Shown: piece by piece, positions 25,891-34,577 of the stretch
Layout of the letters: every line of letters starts with the position of its first letter
Position numbering within the stretch: the stretch's first letter is position 1
Assembly (NCBI GenBank): GCA_005879655.1
Contig: VBJK01000078.1
Span: forward strand, 8,927-72,926
Length of the DNA: 64,000 nt
Origin: Chloroflexota bacterium
Lineage (GTDB): Bacteria; Chloroflexota; Ktedonobacteria; Ktedonobacterales; Ktedonobacteraceae
Direction: 5' to 3'
Notes under the pieces: model-generated
Database searches by the model: none
What the model was told of the DNA's origin: nothing
The model's input: only the letters and a program-made list of their open reading frames with translations
Program-made: the position numbers and the translations under genes

Positions 25891-27954
25891 ATGACCATAC
25901 AAAAAGTTCCACAACAGCCAGATAGTGAGCATAATTACGCACCAAGAAGAGATGCACCATCCATTTTTAGCGATTTTGATCTGTACCTGTTTGGCCAGGG
26001 CAAACACTATCATATTTATGATAAAATGGGCGCGCACCCACGCACCGTTGATGGGATCGGCGGGGTGAATTTCACCGTCTGGGCACCCAATGCTCGTATA
26101 GTCTCCGTGATTGGCGATTTCAATCAGTGGAATCGCAGCATCACGCCGATGCACCTACGTCATATCGATTTAGGCATCTGGGAGTGTTTCGTGCCAGGCG
26201 TCCCCGTAGGCTCGCTCTACAAGTATGCTATCTACTCTAAATTCAATAACTATGCCACCGACAGATTAGATCCCTACGGCCAAGCATTTGAACTACGCCC
26301 CAATAACGCGAGCATGATCGCTGATATCGACCAGTACACATGGCACGATGAGGAATGGATGCAGCACCGTGGAGAGCATCAGCAGTTTCATTCCCCCATG
26401 GCAATCTATGAGGTTCAGCTTGGCTCCTGGCGACACGTGCCAGAACGCCACCAGGAAGGCGCGGTAGAAGAGGACCGCTTCATGACGTACCGAGAACTAG
26501 CACCAGCGCTGGCCGACCATGTGAAGCATCTCGGTTTTACCCATATCGAACTTTTACCGATTACAGAGTACCCCTTTGACGGCTCCTGGGGCTACCAGGT
26601 GACAGGCTACTACGCTCCAACTAGCCGCTTTGGCCCGCCCGAAGACTTTCAATATTTCGTCGATTATATGCATCAGCAAGGGATCGGCGTGATCTTTGAC
26701 TGGGTTCCTTCGCATTTTCCCAAAGATGGACACGCTTTGAGCTATTTCGATGGGACGCATCTCTATGAGTACTCAGATCCGCGCAAAGGAGAGCATAAAG
26801 ACTGGGGTACATATGTCTTTGATTATGGACGTAGCGAGGTACGCAATTTCCTGATTGGTAGTGCTCTGTTCTGGTTGCGCGAATATCATATCGATGGTCT
26901 ACGTGTTGATGCCGTGGCTTCGATGTTGTATCTCGATTATATGCGCCCCTCTGGCGAATGGAGTCCCAATCACTTTGGTGGTCGTGAACACCTGGAGGCT
27001 GTACAATTTCTGCGCGAGTTTAACGAGGCCGTCTATGCGGAAGTGCCCGGCACAATTACCATAGCGGAAGAATCTACAGCGTGGCCGCTGGTGACGCGTC
27101 CTACCTATGTAGGTGGCCTGGGCTTTACCTTTAAGTGGAATATGGGCTGGATGCACGATATGTTAGAGTACATGCATCTCGATGCGATCCATCGCCGCTA
27201 TCATCACAACAATATTACCTTCTCGCTCATGTATGCCTATTCCGAGAACTTCATTCTGCCGCTCTCCCACGATGAGGTTGTGCACCTGAAAGGTTCGTTG
27301 CTGACCAAAATGCCGGGCGACCTGTGGCAACGCTTTGCTAATCTACGCGCATTCTACGGCTATATGTGGGGACACCCTGGGAAAAAGCTGCTGTTTATGG
27401 GTGGCGAATTTGGTCAATGGCACGAATGGAATTATAAGCAAAGCCTGGATTGGCACTTATTAGCGGCTCCCAGTGATCCCCATCATGCTCAGCTGCAAAC
27501 ATTTATCCACGACTTGAACCAGTTCTATCAGCAAGAGCCAGCACTTAGCAGTCTAGATTGCGATCCGGCAGGGTTCTCCTGGATTGACTGCCACGACTCG
27601 GATAATAGCGTCATCTCTTTTATGCGTCGCAGTCCTTATGAACAGGACACGCTCGTCTTTATCAGTAACTTTACGCCTGTCCCCCGCCATGGCTATCGTG
27701 TGGGTGTTCCCTACGCTGGAGAGTATGAAGAAGTGCTCAACAGCGACGCGGCATGCTACGGTGGTAGTGATCTGCGCAATACGCAGCAGATGCTCAGCGA
27801 GGATCTTTACTGGCAGAGCTGCCCCCATTCGCTGATGCTCACGCTCCCACCATTGAGCACCATCACACTGAAACGACGCAAACAAGATCACACCAAAGAG
27901 GAACAGCTGGATCACGAGCTGACTCCCACCAAAAATCTGGCGACAGAAGCATAA
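25891..27954 (+). CDS. glgB: 1,4-alpha-glucan branching enzyme GlgB
   Basis: GlgB makes alpha-1,6 branches in glycogen. The 687-residue protein has an N-terminal CBM48 domain ('[23 protein letters not shown]'), the GH13 barrel and a C-terminal beta domain. Catalytic residues are in place: nucleophile Asp in '[11 protein letters not shown]' (about 339), acid/base Glu in 'IAEESTAWP' (about 392) and Asp in 'LSHDEVVH' (about 460). The ATG at 25891 has AAGGA about ten bases upstream; an ATG at 25861 is also in frame. The C-terminal tail (from about 665) is polar and specific to this protein. No other glg gene lies in the window, so it seems to be a single-gene unit. Confidence 0.95.
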   Translation: MTIQKVPQQPDSEHNYAPRRDAPSIFSDFDLYLFGQGKHYHIYDKMGAHPRTVDGIGGVNFTVWAPNARIVSVIGDFNQWNRSITPMHLRHIDLGIWECFVPGVPVGSLYKYAIYSKFNNYATDRLDPYGQAFELRPNNASMIADIDQYTWHDEEWMQHRGEHQQFHSPMAIYEVQLGSWRHVPERHQEGAVEEDRFMTYRELAPALADHVKHLGFTHIELLPITEYPFDGSWGYQVTGYYAPTSRFGPPEDFQYFVDYMHQQGIGVIFDWVPSHFPKDGHALSYFDGTHLYEYSDPRKGEHKDWGTYVFDYGRSEVRNFLIGSALFWLREYHIDGLRVDAVASMLYLDYMRPSGEWSPNHFGGREHLEAVQFLREFNEAVYAEVPGTITIAEESTAWPLVTRPTYVGGLGFTFKWNMGWMHDMLEYMHLDAIHRRYHHNNITFSLMYAYSENFILPLSHDEVVHLKGSLLTKMPGDLWQRFANLRAFYGYMWGHPGKKLLFMGGEFGQWHEWNYKQSLDWHLLAAPSDPHHAQLQTFIHDLNQFYQQEPALSSLDCDPAGFSWIDCHDSDNSVISFMRRSPYEQDTLVFISNFTPVPRHGYRVGVPYAGEYEEVLNSDAACYGGSDLRNTQQMLSEDLYWQSCPHSLMLTLPPLSTITLKRRKQDHTKEEQLDHELTPTKNLATEA

Positions 27955-28183
27955 GCACCCACCGCAGGGAAACTTATCTGAGCGATATTGATCATTATGG
28001 CAGTTTTTTGGCATGCCGCTCCCTTGCCCTCAATCGTTATTATATAAGGGCGATCAGAGCGCGTCCGTATGAAAGTGACTTGCTTTGCGGCTTCTCGCTT
28101 TTTTTGCAGAGCTGTGTTATTATACGGTCGTCATAAGAATCACCTTCATCTCAACAATCTATACTGGAAGAAGTGTACAGTCT

Positions 28184-29101
28184 ATGGGGCGCAACAATAA
28201 CCACAACAATCAGAATCCGACCAGTCGTAACCTGAAAAATGGGGCAGACAATCGTCAACAAGCGACTGATCGATACCATTCATTACGCCGAGGAAAAAGC
28301 CGCGCGCTGACGGAAGACGAACGTCTCTTGACGCGTCCTGCGCAACCACTGGTCAGTCCTTCCGAACCGGTACCGCAGGAACAGGTGCGCGTCGAAGAGC
28401 ATGCAGTTGAACGTGCGTTGAACTTCGACTTCACGATTACAGATCCCTGGCGTGTACTACGCATCATGAGCGAATTCGTGAATGGCTTTGATGTGCTGGC
28501 CCACATTCCGCCATCAGTTGCCATCTTTGGCTCTGCACGCACGAAACCCACGCATGCTCATTATGAGACAGCCGTCAATACTGCCAGATTACTGGCTCAG
28601 GCAGGTTTCGGTATTATCACCGGCGGTGGGCCAGGCATTATGGAAGCGGGTAATAAAGGTGCCCAGGAAGGTGAGAATCTTTCCATTGGGTGCAATATCG
28701 AATTACCATTTGAACAAAACTCGAATCCATTTCTGGACATCTCTCTCGACTTTAAATACTTTTTTGTACGTAAAACGCTCTTCATCAAGTATTCTAGTGC
28801 CTTCATCATCTTTCCAGGGGGGTTTGGCACCATGGATGAATTGTTTGAAGCACTCACACTTATTCAAACCAAAAAGGTCAGTAACTTCCCTATTATCCTC
28901 TATGATACCTCTTATTGGAGTGGTTTGCTCCATTGGCTGAAAGAAACAATGCAGGGGGCTGGGAATATCTCAGCACATGATTTAAGCTTACTCTGTATGT
29001 CCGATGATCCAGAAGAAATTTGCCGCATGGTTTGTGAAGCTTATCAACGTAATACCGAACTTGAAAAGGATGATCGTGGGCGCGAAACCTCGATCCGCTA
29101 A
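28184..29101 (+). CDS. LOG-family (TIGR00730) Rossmann-fold protein
   Basis: A 305-residue protein with an Asn/Gln/Arg-rich leader of about 80 residues, then a LOG-type domain: 'PSVAIFGSARTKP', 'ITGGGPGIMEAGNKGA' and the diagnostic PGGFGTMDE. Members with this motif hydrolyse nucleoside monophosphates (cytokinin riboside phosphates or AMP/CMP-like substrates); the Arg and Glu of the active site are present. The charged leader is not part of the enzyme and may be disordered. ATG 28184 was chosen because GGAAG lies about ten bases upstream; the frame upstream to 28085 looks non-coding. Confidence 0.85.
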   Translation: MGRNNNHNNQNPTSRNLKNGADNRQQATDRYHSLRRGKSRALTEDERLLTRPAQPLVSPSEPVPQEQVRVEEHAVERALNFDFTITDPWRVLRIMSEFVNGFDVLAHIPPSVAIFGSARTKPTHAHYETAVNTARLLAQAGFGIITGGGPGIMEAGNKGAQEGENLSIGCNIELPFEQNSNPFLDISLDFKYFFVRKTLFIKYSSAFIIFPGGFGTMDELFEALTLIQTKKVSNFPIILYDTSYWSGLLHWLKETMQGAGNISAHDLSLLCMSDDPEEICRMVCEAYQRNTELEKDDRGRETSIR

Positions 29102-29197
29102 AACACATTGCCTCGTTCCCAAAAAGCCGGTCTAGCAGGTACACACTCTCGCACCAAAGGCGGGATTACTCATTGAAGAGGTCCCGCCCACCCCCAA

Positions 29198-30175
29198 CTA
29201 TGAAACATCCTCTCCACAGAAGCTACAGAAACGCTGATTGCCCTGCTGCTGTCCACAGTGCGGACAGTAAATCAATGGTGAAGCGCTGGCAGACGAAGAG
29301 CTTGTGGTAGTACTAGCACCCATGTCATCTTGCTGCGGATCACGCCCATTATCCTTATACTCCTGGCTATCAGACCAGTTGACAATCTCGCGCGCGCGTA
29401 CAATAATCAGAGGATGAGTTGTTGGGGCAATCAGCATCAGTTTATATAAGCGATCAAGCACATTCGCATCTACCTCTTCATAAAGATCAGCTTGCTTTAG
29501 AAATTCAGAGGCACGTATCTGGTCACGCTGAAAGAGTGTTCCCCCGGCCAGCTTCATCATCACCGTTAACATGACCTGGGTATCTTGTATGACCATCAAT
29601 GCGGAACGATCGGCGGTAAATTCTGACTTACGATCCCATTCCAACAATGTAGCCTCTAAAGCGCGACCAACCAGCCGCCCAACGCCTAACGTCATCTCAC
29701 CCAGAATGGCCAGCAAGACGGTAATACTGCGCGCCATTGTTTTATAGAGCACATGACCAGATTTAATATGACCAAGCTCATGAGCAATGACTGCCATCAC
29801 TTCATCTTCATTCAAGAGATCCAACAGGCCAGTAGTGAGAACAATGTAGGGATGATCATGGCCGCTGGTGTACGCATTAGGGACCGGGTACTGCGCCACA
29901 TAGAGTTCTGGCTCTGGCATATCCAGAATAGCGCAGGCTTCGCGCAATGCTTGATATAATTGGGGACATTGTGTTGCTGAGACGCGAATTGTTTGAGCCA
30001 CATTTAAGATATATGCAATGCGCTCAGGAAACAACTCAATAAATTTACGTACCACGATATCCAAACCTGGTACGCGCTGTAATGCCCCCAAAGCGGCGCG
30101 ATCAAAGGGATGCTGAAGCACTGCCGGGTCCAATCCTGGAAAGCGACGCCGCTCCTTTGTTTGGGCAGTAGACAT
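29198..30175 (-). CDS. M48-family zinc metalloprotease with C-terminal zinc ribbon
   Basis: A 325-residue peptidase. The active-site HExxH is HELGH at residues 132-136 (catalytic Glu133) and the third zinc ligand is probably Glu185 in 'SEFTADR'. The hydrophobic segment after the motif (about 149-170) could sit in the membrane, as in HtpX and other M48 members that degrade damaged membrane proteins. After a Ser-rich linker, the last 25 residues form a zinc ribbon (CPHCGQQQG..FCSFCG), a tail known from several bacterial M48-type proteins. The start region shows no strong Shine-Dalgarno sequence beyond AAGGAG in the leader. A small gene on the same strand lies 32 bases upstream. Confidence 0.88.
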   Translation of the reverse strand: MSTAQTKERRRFPGLDPAVLQHPFDRAALGALQRVPGLDIVVRKFIELFPERIAYILNVAQTIRVSATQCPQLYQALREACAILDMPEPELYVAQYPVPNAYTSGHDHPYIVLTTGLLDLLNEDEVMAVIAHELGHIKSGHVLYKTMARSITVLLAILGEMTLGVGRLVGRALEATLLEWDRKSEFTADRSALMVIQDTQVMLTVMMKLAGGTLFQRDQIRASEFLKQADLYEEVDANVLDRLYKLMLIAPTTHPLIIVRAREIVNWSDSQEYKDNGRDPQQDDMGASTTTSSSSASASPLIYCPHCGQQQGNQRFCSFCGEDVS

Positions 30176-30207
30176 GCAAAAGCTCCTTGGCGCAATAAAT
30201 TGCGCAA

Positions 30208-30531
30208 CTACACTTCAAACTCGACAGTAATACGGGGCAGCTTAAAACCAGCGGCATTATGATAATAGAGTTTGATAGCTTGGGCCACAATTTCATTGTC
30301 GCGAGGTTGATGTAATTTATCATGCTGCACCACTCGTCTGGTCATTACTTGAATATACCAGACGCCGTTTCTACGTTTGAGACCCGATGGGGTTGCAACA
30401 CGTAAGAGCGATGCTACACGGGGAGATTGTCGATTAATGAGTTGTAGGATATCCGACCAATGGGTATACATGACTGATGTGAATTGTTGTGCGAATTCAT
30501 CGCAACGAGCATGCGGCTTCTTTTGCTCCAC
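30208..30531 (-). CDS. Small protein resembling the C-terminal domain of DnaX, unknown
   Basis: A 107-residue protein from GTG 30531, with a perfect AGGAGG six bases upstream. The pattern 'YTHWSDILQLINRQSPRVASLLRVATPSGL...WYIQV' and later 'RDNEIVAQAIKLYYHNAAGFKLPRITVEF' resembles the small C-terminal domain that follows DNA polymerase III gamma/tau in many bacteria ('W..IL..I...SP....LL..A.P'). A stand-alone copy is unusual. It may share only the fold. It is followed on the same strand by the M48 protease gene, so the two are probably co-transcribed. No Cys or catalytic motif is seen. The fold assignment is by memory only. Confidence 0.6.
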   Translation of the reverse strand: MEQKKPHARCDEFAQQFTSVMYTHWSDILQLINRQSPRVASLLRVATPSGLKRRNGVWYIQVMTRRVVQHDKLHQPRDNEIVAQAIKLYYHNAAGFKLPRITVEFEV

Positions 30532-30781
30532 GGAGGACCTCCTCGTTACACTCAAGGTACTGGCAAATTCAAGTATATCACATGTCTGCGATACACTTTC
30601 ACGGGAATATCATCAAGGCCGTACAACTATCGAGAAGTATTACCTCTGACACCAACATTTCCAACCATCCATATCATACAACAAGTCGCTAATATATGCA
30701 CGACTTTATAAAACGTCTTGCTCAGTCAACAGGCCCACCTGTCGCTAGACCTTCAAGGTTCCTCCCATGAGCAAACAAAAT

Positions 30782-30858
30782 ATCCGTAGTCGCGCAATTC
30801 ATTGCGCTTGGGTCACAAATAAACAAAGCACAACGCAATGAATTGCGCGACTACGGAT
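30782..30858. repeat. 25-bp inverted repeat built from GCGCAATTCATTGCG units
   Basis: Arms 30782-30806 and 30834-30858 are exact reverse complements with a 27-base spacer. Each arm contains one GCGCAATTCATTGCG palindrome, flanked by 'CCGTAGTC'. Other copies of this palindrome are at 41065, 41104 and 41144. A variant (GCGCAATAAATTGCGC) lies near 30188. Confidence 0.75.
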
Positions 30859-30877
30859 GCTTCATGTATAATGGGTA

Positions 30878-32221
30878 CTACTTTTTACGTCGGTCCTCTA
30901 CGCGTGCGCTGGCAGTTTTGGACTCACCGCCGCTCGCGCGCGGCAACGTATCCGCAGCAACCAGCTCTACATGCGGCGTGTTGCCAGTGACTGATTTTAC
31001 CGCCTCCGCCATCTGCTTGCTCAAACTTGTCACATATTCAGTATTACCTAGCATAGCACTCTCCTTCACTTCTACTTTTAAGTCAAAAGTATCCAGGCCA
31101 TTGCGCTTATCCACAATGATACGGAAATTCGCCCCTGTCTCCGAGAACCTGACCAGTGCAGCTTCTACCTGACTGGGAAAAACAATGAGGCCGCGAATGG
31201 AAACAGCATCGTCGCTACGCCCCTTGATCGCACCTATCTTAGGATGTGTACGACCGCAAGGGCAACGCTCTTCCCACCATATCCGTGACAGGTCACGACT
31301 GCGATAACGAATCATGGCCGTGCCGTCTGCCGTCAGCCACGTCCACACCAATTCGCCTTCTTCGCCTTCTGGCACTGGTTCGCCGCTTTCTGGATGAATA
31401 CATTCCACAAGAAATGCGTCAGCCCAGGCATGCATGCCATCGCGTACCTCACATTCGCAGGTCATGCCAGGCCCCAGAAACTCGGTCATGCCAAACTCAT
31501 CATAGGCTGTGATATTAAAATACTCTTCCAGCTTCAAACGTGTTTCCCAGGGCCAGGGTTCAGCGCCAAAGAGACCTACTTTGAGCTTGCTGCTGCGAAA
31601 ATCAATGCCTAACGTGCGTGCTTTATTTCCCACATAGAGTCCAACGGAGGGTGTCATACACATGCCAGTAACGCCAAAATCAAAGATAAAATCAATAAAG
31701 CGCTCGTATTGGCGCGCATCAGATCCCATCGGGATTACCATAACGCCCATGGCCAGCGCGCCATAGTGGAAACCAAAGCCACCAGTCGGCAGGCCATAGC
31801 CATAACAGTTCATAAACACATCACCGGGACGGATGCCAGTCATCCATAATGCACGAGCATTCAATTCGCCCCAATACTCTATATCTTTCTTGGTTGCGAA
31901 CACGGGCACGCTTTTGCCCGTTGTACCGCTGGTTGCATGTACTTCCAGAGCACCATCTTGCCCACCTGGAGCCTTTAATGCCATGCCATAGGGATATGCA
32001 GCACGTACAGTATTTTTCTCTAGAAAAGGCAATTTACGAATATCCTCTAAGCTTTTAATGTCAGATGGCTTTACACCGGCTTCATCATATAGATTGCGGT
32101 AGAACTGGTTTTGAGCATAGACGCGCTCAACCATGGCTTGCAAACGTTTCAATTGCAATGCTTTAAGTGTATCTTTGGGTAGTGTCTCAACTTCTTCATT
32201 AAAAAATGGACGGTAACTCAT
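30878..32221 (-). CDS. Phenylacetate-CoA ligase (PaaK-type AMP-binding enzyme)
   Basis: A 447-residue adenylate-forming enzyme of the PaaK type, which links aryl-acetic acids to CoA through an AMP intermediate. Motifs: the P-loop 'HATSGTTGKSVPV', 'AYDEFGMTE' (A5), 'YRSRDLSRI' (A7) and 'IKGRSDDAVSIRGL' (A8). Four cysteines (CECE, CPCG) in the later part are family-typical and may bind zinc. The ATG at 32221 has GGAGG about 11 bases upstream; the frame extends to a GTG at 32239. The substrate cannot be told from sequence. No other phenylacetate genes are near, so a role in coping with aromatic acids or in biosynthesis is possible. Confidence 0.9.
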   Translation of the reverse strand: MSYRPFFNEEVETLPKDTLKALQLKRLQAMVERVYAQNQFYRNLYDEAGVKPSDIKSLEDIRKLPFLEKNTVRAAYPYGMALKAPGGQDGALEVHATSGTTGKSVPVFATKKDIEYWGELNARALWMTGIRPGDVFMNCYGYGLPTGGFGFHYGALAMGVMVIPMGSDARQYERFIDFIFDFGVTGMCMTPSVGLYVGNKARTLGIDFRSSKLKVGLFGAEPWPWETRLKLEEYFNITAYDEFGMTEFLGPGMTCECEVRDGMHAWADAFLVECIHPESGEPVPEGEEGELVWTWLTADGTAMIRYRSRDLSRIWWEERCPCGRTHPKIGAIKGRSDDAVSIRGLIVFPSQVEAALVRFSETGANFRIIVDKRNGLDTFDLKVEVKESAMLGNTEYVTSLSKQMAEAVKSVTGNTPHVELVAADTLPRASGGESKTASARVEDRRKK

Positions 32222-32412
32222 GACGGGATAATCCTCCACAACAAAAATTTGGCAACCTCACCAACGCGCATAGCTTGGTGCAATTGCATCGTACCTATGT
32301 CAAACACGTTTATTCGGTACACAAAGCCGCATCTACCACATTGAGGTTATTATAAACCAAGTATAGAAACCAGTGTGAGAAAACGTGGATAAGTATGGAC
32401 AAATAAGGCGTT

Positions 32413-32718
32413 TTATCCCACCTTTTCCCACAAAATCGTCTCTTCTCGTTCTAAGATCCGACAGTCTCGTGGGAGCGCCTGATTGGGTTCACCCTTGACA
32501 CGGGGAAACGCCAGGTAGCCACTGGAATAGATGGAGTGAATCAGCTTGACATATTTGCCCTTGACCAAAACCAGATCTCCTTTGCGAAAGCCTTCTAACT
32601 CATCTTTGTTGCTGCATATTCTACCACCATAGTAGAGAACGCGTCCAAGAAAGCGAGGCCAATAGGATATTGCGCGTGGTATGATGGGAAAAAACTGGTA
32701 GGAGCTTGTTTGAGCATG
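32413..32718 (-). pseudogene. Coding-like frame without a start codon (gene remnant)
   Basis: The minus-strand frame from 32718 to the TAA at 32413 reads as protein-like sequence of about 100 codons ('WPRFLGRVLYYGG', 'NKDELEGFRKGDLVLVKGKY', 'IHSIYSSGYLAFPRVKG', 'LPRDCRILEREETILWEKVG'). There is no ATG, GTG or TTG in its first half, only a TTG far inside. It overlaps the start of the divergent HAD gene by nine bases. It is probably a gene that lost its 5' end, or one with a frameshift near 32680. I do not recognise the family; the 'GDLV..VKGKY' stretch loosely resembles the C-terminal segment of HNH-type proteins, but that is weak. Confidence 0.4.
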
Positions 32719-33369
32719 TCAAATCTGATAAGAGCAGTGATCTGGGATCTTGACGGTGTTATTATCGATAGCGCGGAGGCGCACTGCAAGGCGTGGTATC
32801 GGCTGGCCAAGGATCTTGGGGTGCCATATAGCGATGCGCAATTCTGGTCTACCTTCGGTCAACGCAATGATGCGATCATTCCTACACTTGCAGGTCCCGT
32901 CTCCCCTGAACGCAGCAAAGAGCTAGCTGACCGCAAAGAGGCATATTTTCGCCAATTTGTGCGGGAGACGATCAGCCCTCTGCCTGGTGCTATCGAGCTG
33001 TTAAGTGCGCTACGTGATGCGGGCTATCGGCAAGCACTGGCCTCTTCTACACCAGCCGCAAATATTGAGCTGATCAGTAGTGTATTGGGGCTGGGTCGCT
33101 ATTTATCTGCGCTTGTCTCAGGCGAAGCGGTACCACGCGGCAAGCCTGCGCCCGATGTGTTCCTGAGAGCTGCGGTCGAGCTAGAGACTGAGCCGCCATG
33201 TTGTCTGGTGATTGAAGATGCGGTGGCGGGTATTGAGGCGGCGCGCGCTGGTGGTATGTATAGTATTGCGGTGGCGGGTGAACGTGATCTGCCGGGCTTA
33301 CGTGCGGCTGATCTGGTGGTGAGAGACCTGACTGAGGTGACGGTGGAGCGCATTCGTGAACTGGCTTGA
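32710..33369 (+). CDS. HAD-family phosphatase (beta-phosphoglucomutase-like)
   Basis: A 219-residue HAD hydrolase. Motif I 'IWDLDGVIIDS' (nucleophile DxD) is at about residues 11-21, motif II 'ALASSTP' near 113, motif III Lys in 'PRGKPAPD' near 145 and motif IV 'VIEDAVAGIEAA' near 168. The cap is of the small helical type inserted after motif I, which places it with sugar phosphatases and beta-phosphoglucomutases. The TTG at 32710 has AGGAG five bases upstream; the ATG at 32716 is the other option. Its stop codon overlaps the selC promoter -35 box. Confidence 0.9.
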   Translation: MSMSNLIRAVIWDLDGVIIDSAEAHCKAWYRLAKDLGVPYSDAQFWSTFGQRNDAIIPTLAGPVSPERSKELADRKEAYFRQFVRETISPLPGAIELLSALRDAGYRQALASSTPAANIELISSVLGLGRYLSALVSGEAVPRGKPAPDVFLRAAVELETEPPCCLVIEDAVAGIEAARAGGMYSIAVAGERDLPGLRAADLVVRDLTEVTVERIRELA

Positions 33370-33394
33370 CAAGTATTATGTTGCATGGCACAAT
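33366..33394 (+). promoter_or_regulatory. Promoter candidate for the selenocysteine tRNA
   Basis: TTGACA (33366-33371, a perfect -35) and CACAAT (33389-33394) are 17 bases apart, so a transcript would begin just before the tRNA at 33407. The -35 overlaps the stop codon of the HAD gene. Confidence 0.45.
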
Positions 33395-33406
33395 ACGGCA
33401 CAAGAT

Positions 33407-33505
33407 GGAGGTGTAGAGGTCCCGGTGGGTCTCACCGTCTTCAAAACGGCTGGGGGGTCGCTCGGCGCGGTCCCTGGTGGGTTCGACTCCCATACGCCTC
33501 TGCCA
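33407..33505 (+). tRNA. selC: tRNA-Sec (anticodon UCA)
   Basis: A 99-base tRNA that reads UGA as selenocysteine. The acceptor stem has 8 bp (GGAGGTGT at 33407-33414 with ACGCCTCT at 33494-33501, one G-U at the end and one inside), discriminator G and encoded CCA (33503-33505). The D-stem is extended to 6 bp (GAGGTC 33416-33421 with GGTCTC 33428-33433). The anticodon stem CCGT/ACGG holds the loop CTTCAAA with anticodon TCA at 33441-33443. A long variable arm (about 33450-33473) and a 5-bp T-stem (GTGGG/CCCAT) follow. The 8+5 helix, 6-bp D-stem and UCA anticodon together are diagnostic. The genome should then also contain selA, selB and selD; none are in this window. Confidence 0.92.
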
Positions 33506-33555
33506 GTGTATTTCCCCAAGGAGTGATTAACTGATGCACAACTGAGGATAGGGCC

Positions 33556-33836
33556 ATGAAGCAATATACTACCAACCAGTTTACTTTCGATCCACACAGT
33601 TTGCGTGCTATCACTGACTATCTTCGTGCAACAGGTTGGACACGTATTAAATATCAGAACAGACGTCTGGCTGTCTATGCCAAAGAACTCCAAGTGGGAG
33701 AGCCACCTGCGATCGTCGCCTTACCAGACAACCTTCCTACAGCGATTTTTCGACACGTATGCTCGAAGCGGTAGAACGTCTGGCAAAGGTTGAGGAGACT
33801 ACGCCGGGCGATATGTACCAGAAAATTCAATCCTGA
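33556..33836 (+). pseudogene. Small protein gene with one-base frameshift in a T-run
   Basis: The frame from ATG 33556 encodes 'MKQYTTNQFTFDPHSLRAI', 'DYLRATGWTRIKYQNRRLAVYAKEL' and 'PPAIVALPDNLPTAIF', then changes frame at the run of five T at 33746-33750. If one T is added, translation continues as 'STRMLEAVERLAKVEETTPGDMYQKIQS' and stops at 33836, giving a normal-looking protein of about 93 residues. The break is therefore either a recent mutation or a homopolymer sequencing error. There is no family I can name. It lies between selC and a convergent gene of unknown function. Confidence 0.65.
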
Positions 33837-33856
33837 AGTTCTGCCCTCCCTACCCA

Positions 33857-34291
33857 TCACTCTTCAGGATCACCCAGGTCGTTGCCGAGCAGCTTCTCGA
33901 TCTCGCGTATCGCCTTGTTCCTCGCTATAAACGCTGGGGCAAACTCAGCGTAGGAGGAGTTCTTTTGTATCCGTACCAGCTTCCAGCCTTCCTCTACATC
34001 CCGATACAGGAACAGATAAAAGCCGTTCCATTTGGGATAGTGTTCAGCTTTGCGTTTATACGGACGACGGGCGAAAAAAGATACAAAGATGTGAGGAAGC
34101 GGCGCGATGACCTTTGAATCCATACGGCAAAACTCGATACCTCCTATACCCTCCTTGTCATCTACAAGCAAGCGTTCCTCTTCGATATAAGTAGAAAGTA
34201 GGGCAAGTACTTCAGCTGGTACATCTGAGCGTTCAAGAGCCATTTTCGCTAATTTATACTCTTCTTGTGTCAAGTTAGACAGCTCGCTCAT
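33857..34291 (-). CDS. Hypothetical protein, unknown
   Basis: A 144-residue soluble protein from ATG 34291 with AGGAG ten bases upstream. The N-terminus is helical (SELSNLTQEEYKLAKMALERSDVPAEVLALLSTY, residues 2-35) and the rest is mixed, with 'PHIFVSFFARRPYKRKAEHYPKWNGFYLFLYRDVEEGW' and a basic helical end. I do not recognise the family. The frame is open up to 34375, but no ribosome-binding site supports that. It is convergent with the frameshifted small gene and divergent from the TIR gene, so its own promoter should lie in 34292-34577. It belongs to the small accessory block beside selC. Confidence 0.6.
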   Translation of the reverse strand: MSELSNLTQEEYKLAKMALERSDVPAEVLALLSTYIEEERLLVDDKEGIGGIEFCRMDSKVIAPLPHIFVSFFARRPYKRKAEHYPKWNGFYLFLYRDVEEGWKLVRIQKNSSYAEFAPAFIARNKAIREIEKLLGNDLGDPEE

Positions 34292-34577
34292 TGGTTTATT
34301 GCTCCTCATTCTGATCACATTAAGATACCAAGCAAGGAAAATTAGGCAAACATTTTTAGTTCTTTTCGCCAGCATAAGGGTTTCTTACATGAAACATGAT
34401 ACCAGATATAGCACAAATGGTCAAGCACAAAAGATGGATTTAGTGCTTGACACGATCATTACCAAAGGAGATCCCCCTGTCTGACTACGACTTCTTCTAC
34501 TCTAAAAGTAATGCTATACTGAATCACCCAATATCTGCTACCATAAACAAACAACTTCCATAAAGGACCCTTTCATC

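Noticed and set aside
33376..33693. Minus-strand frame of 105 residues over selC
   Set aside because: It covers the tRNA and its promoter; the sequence is explained by the tRNA.
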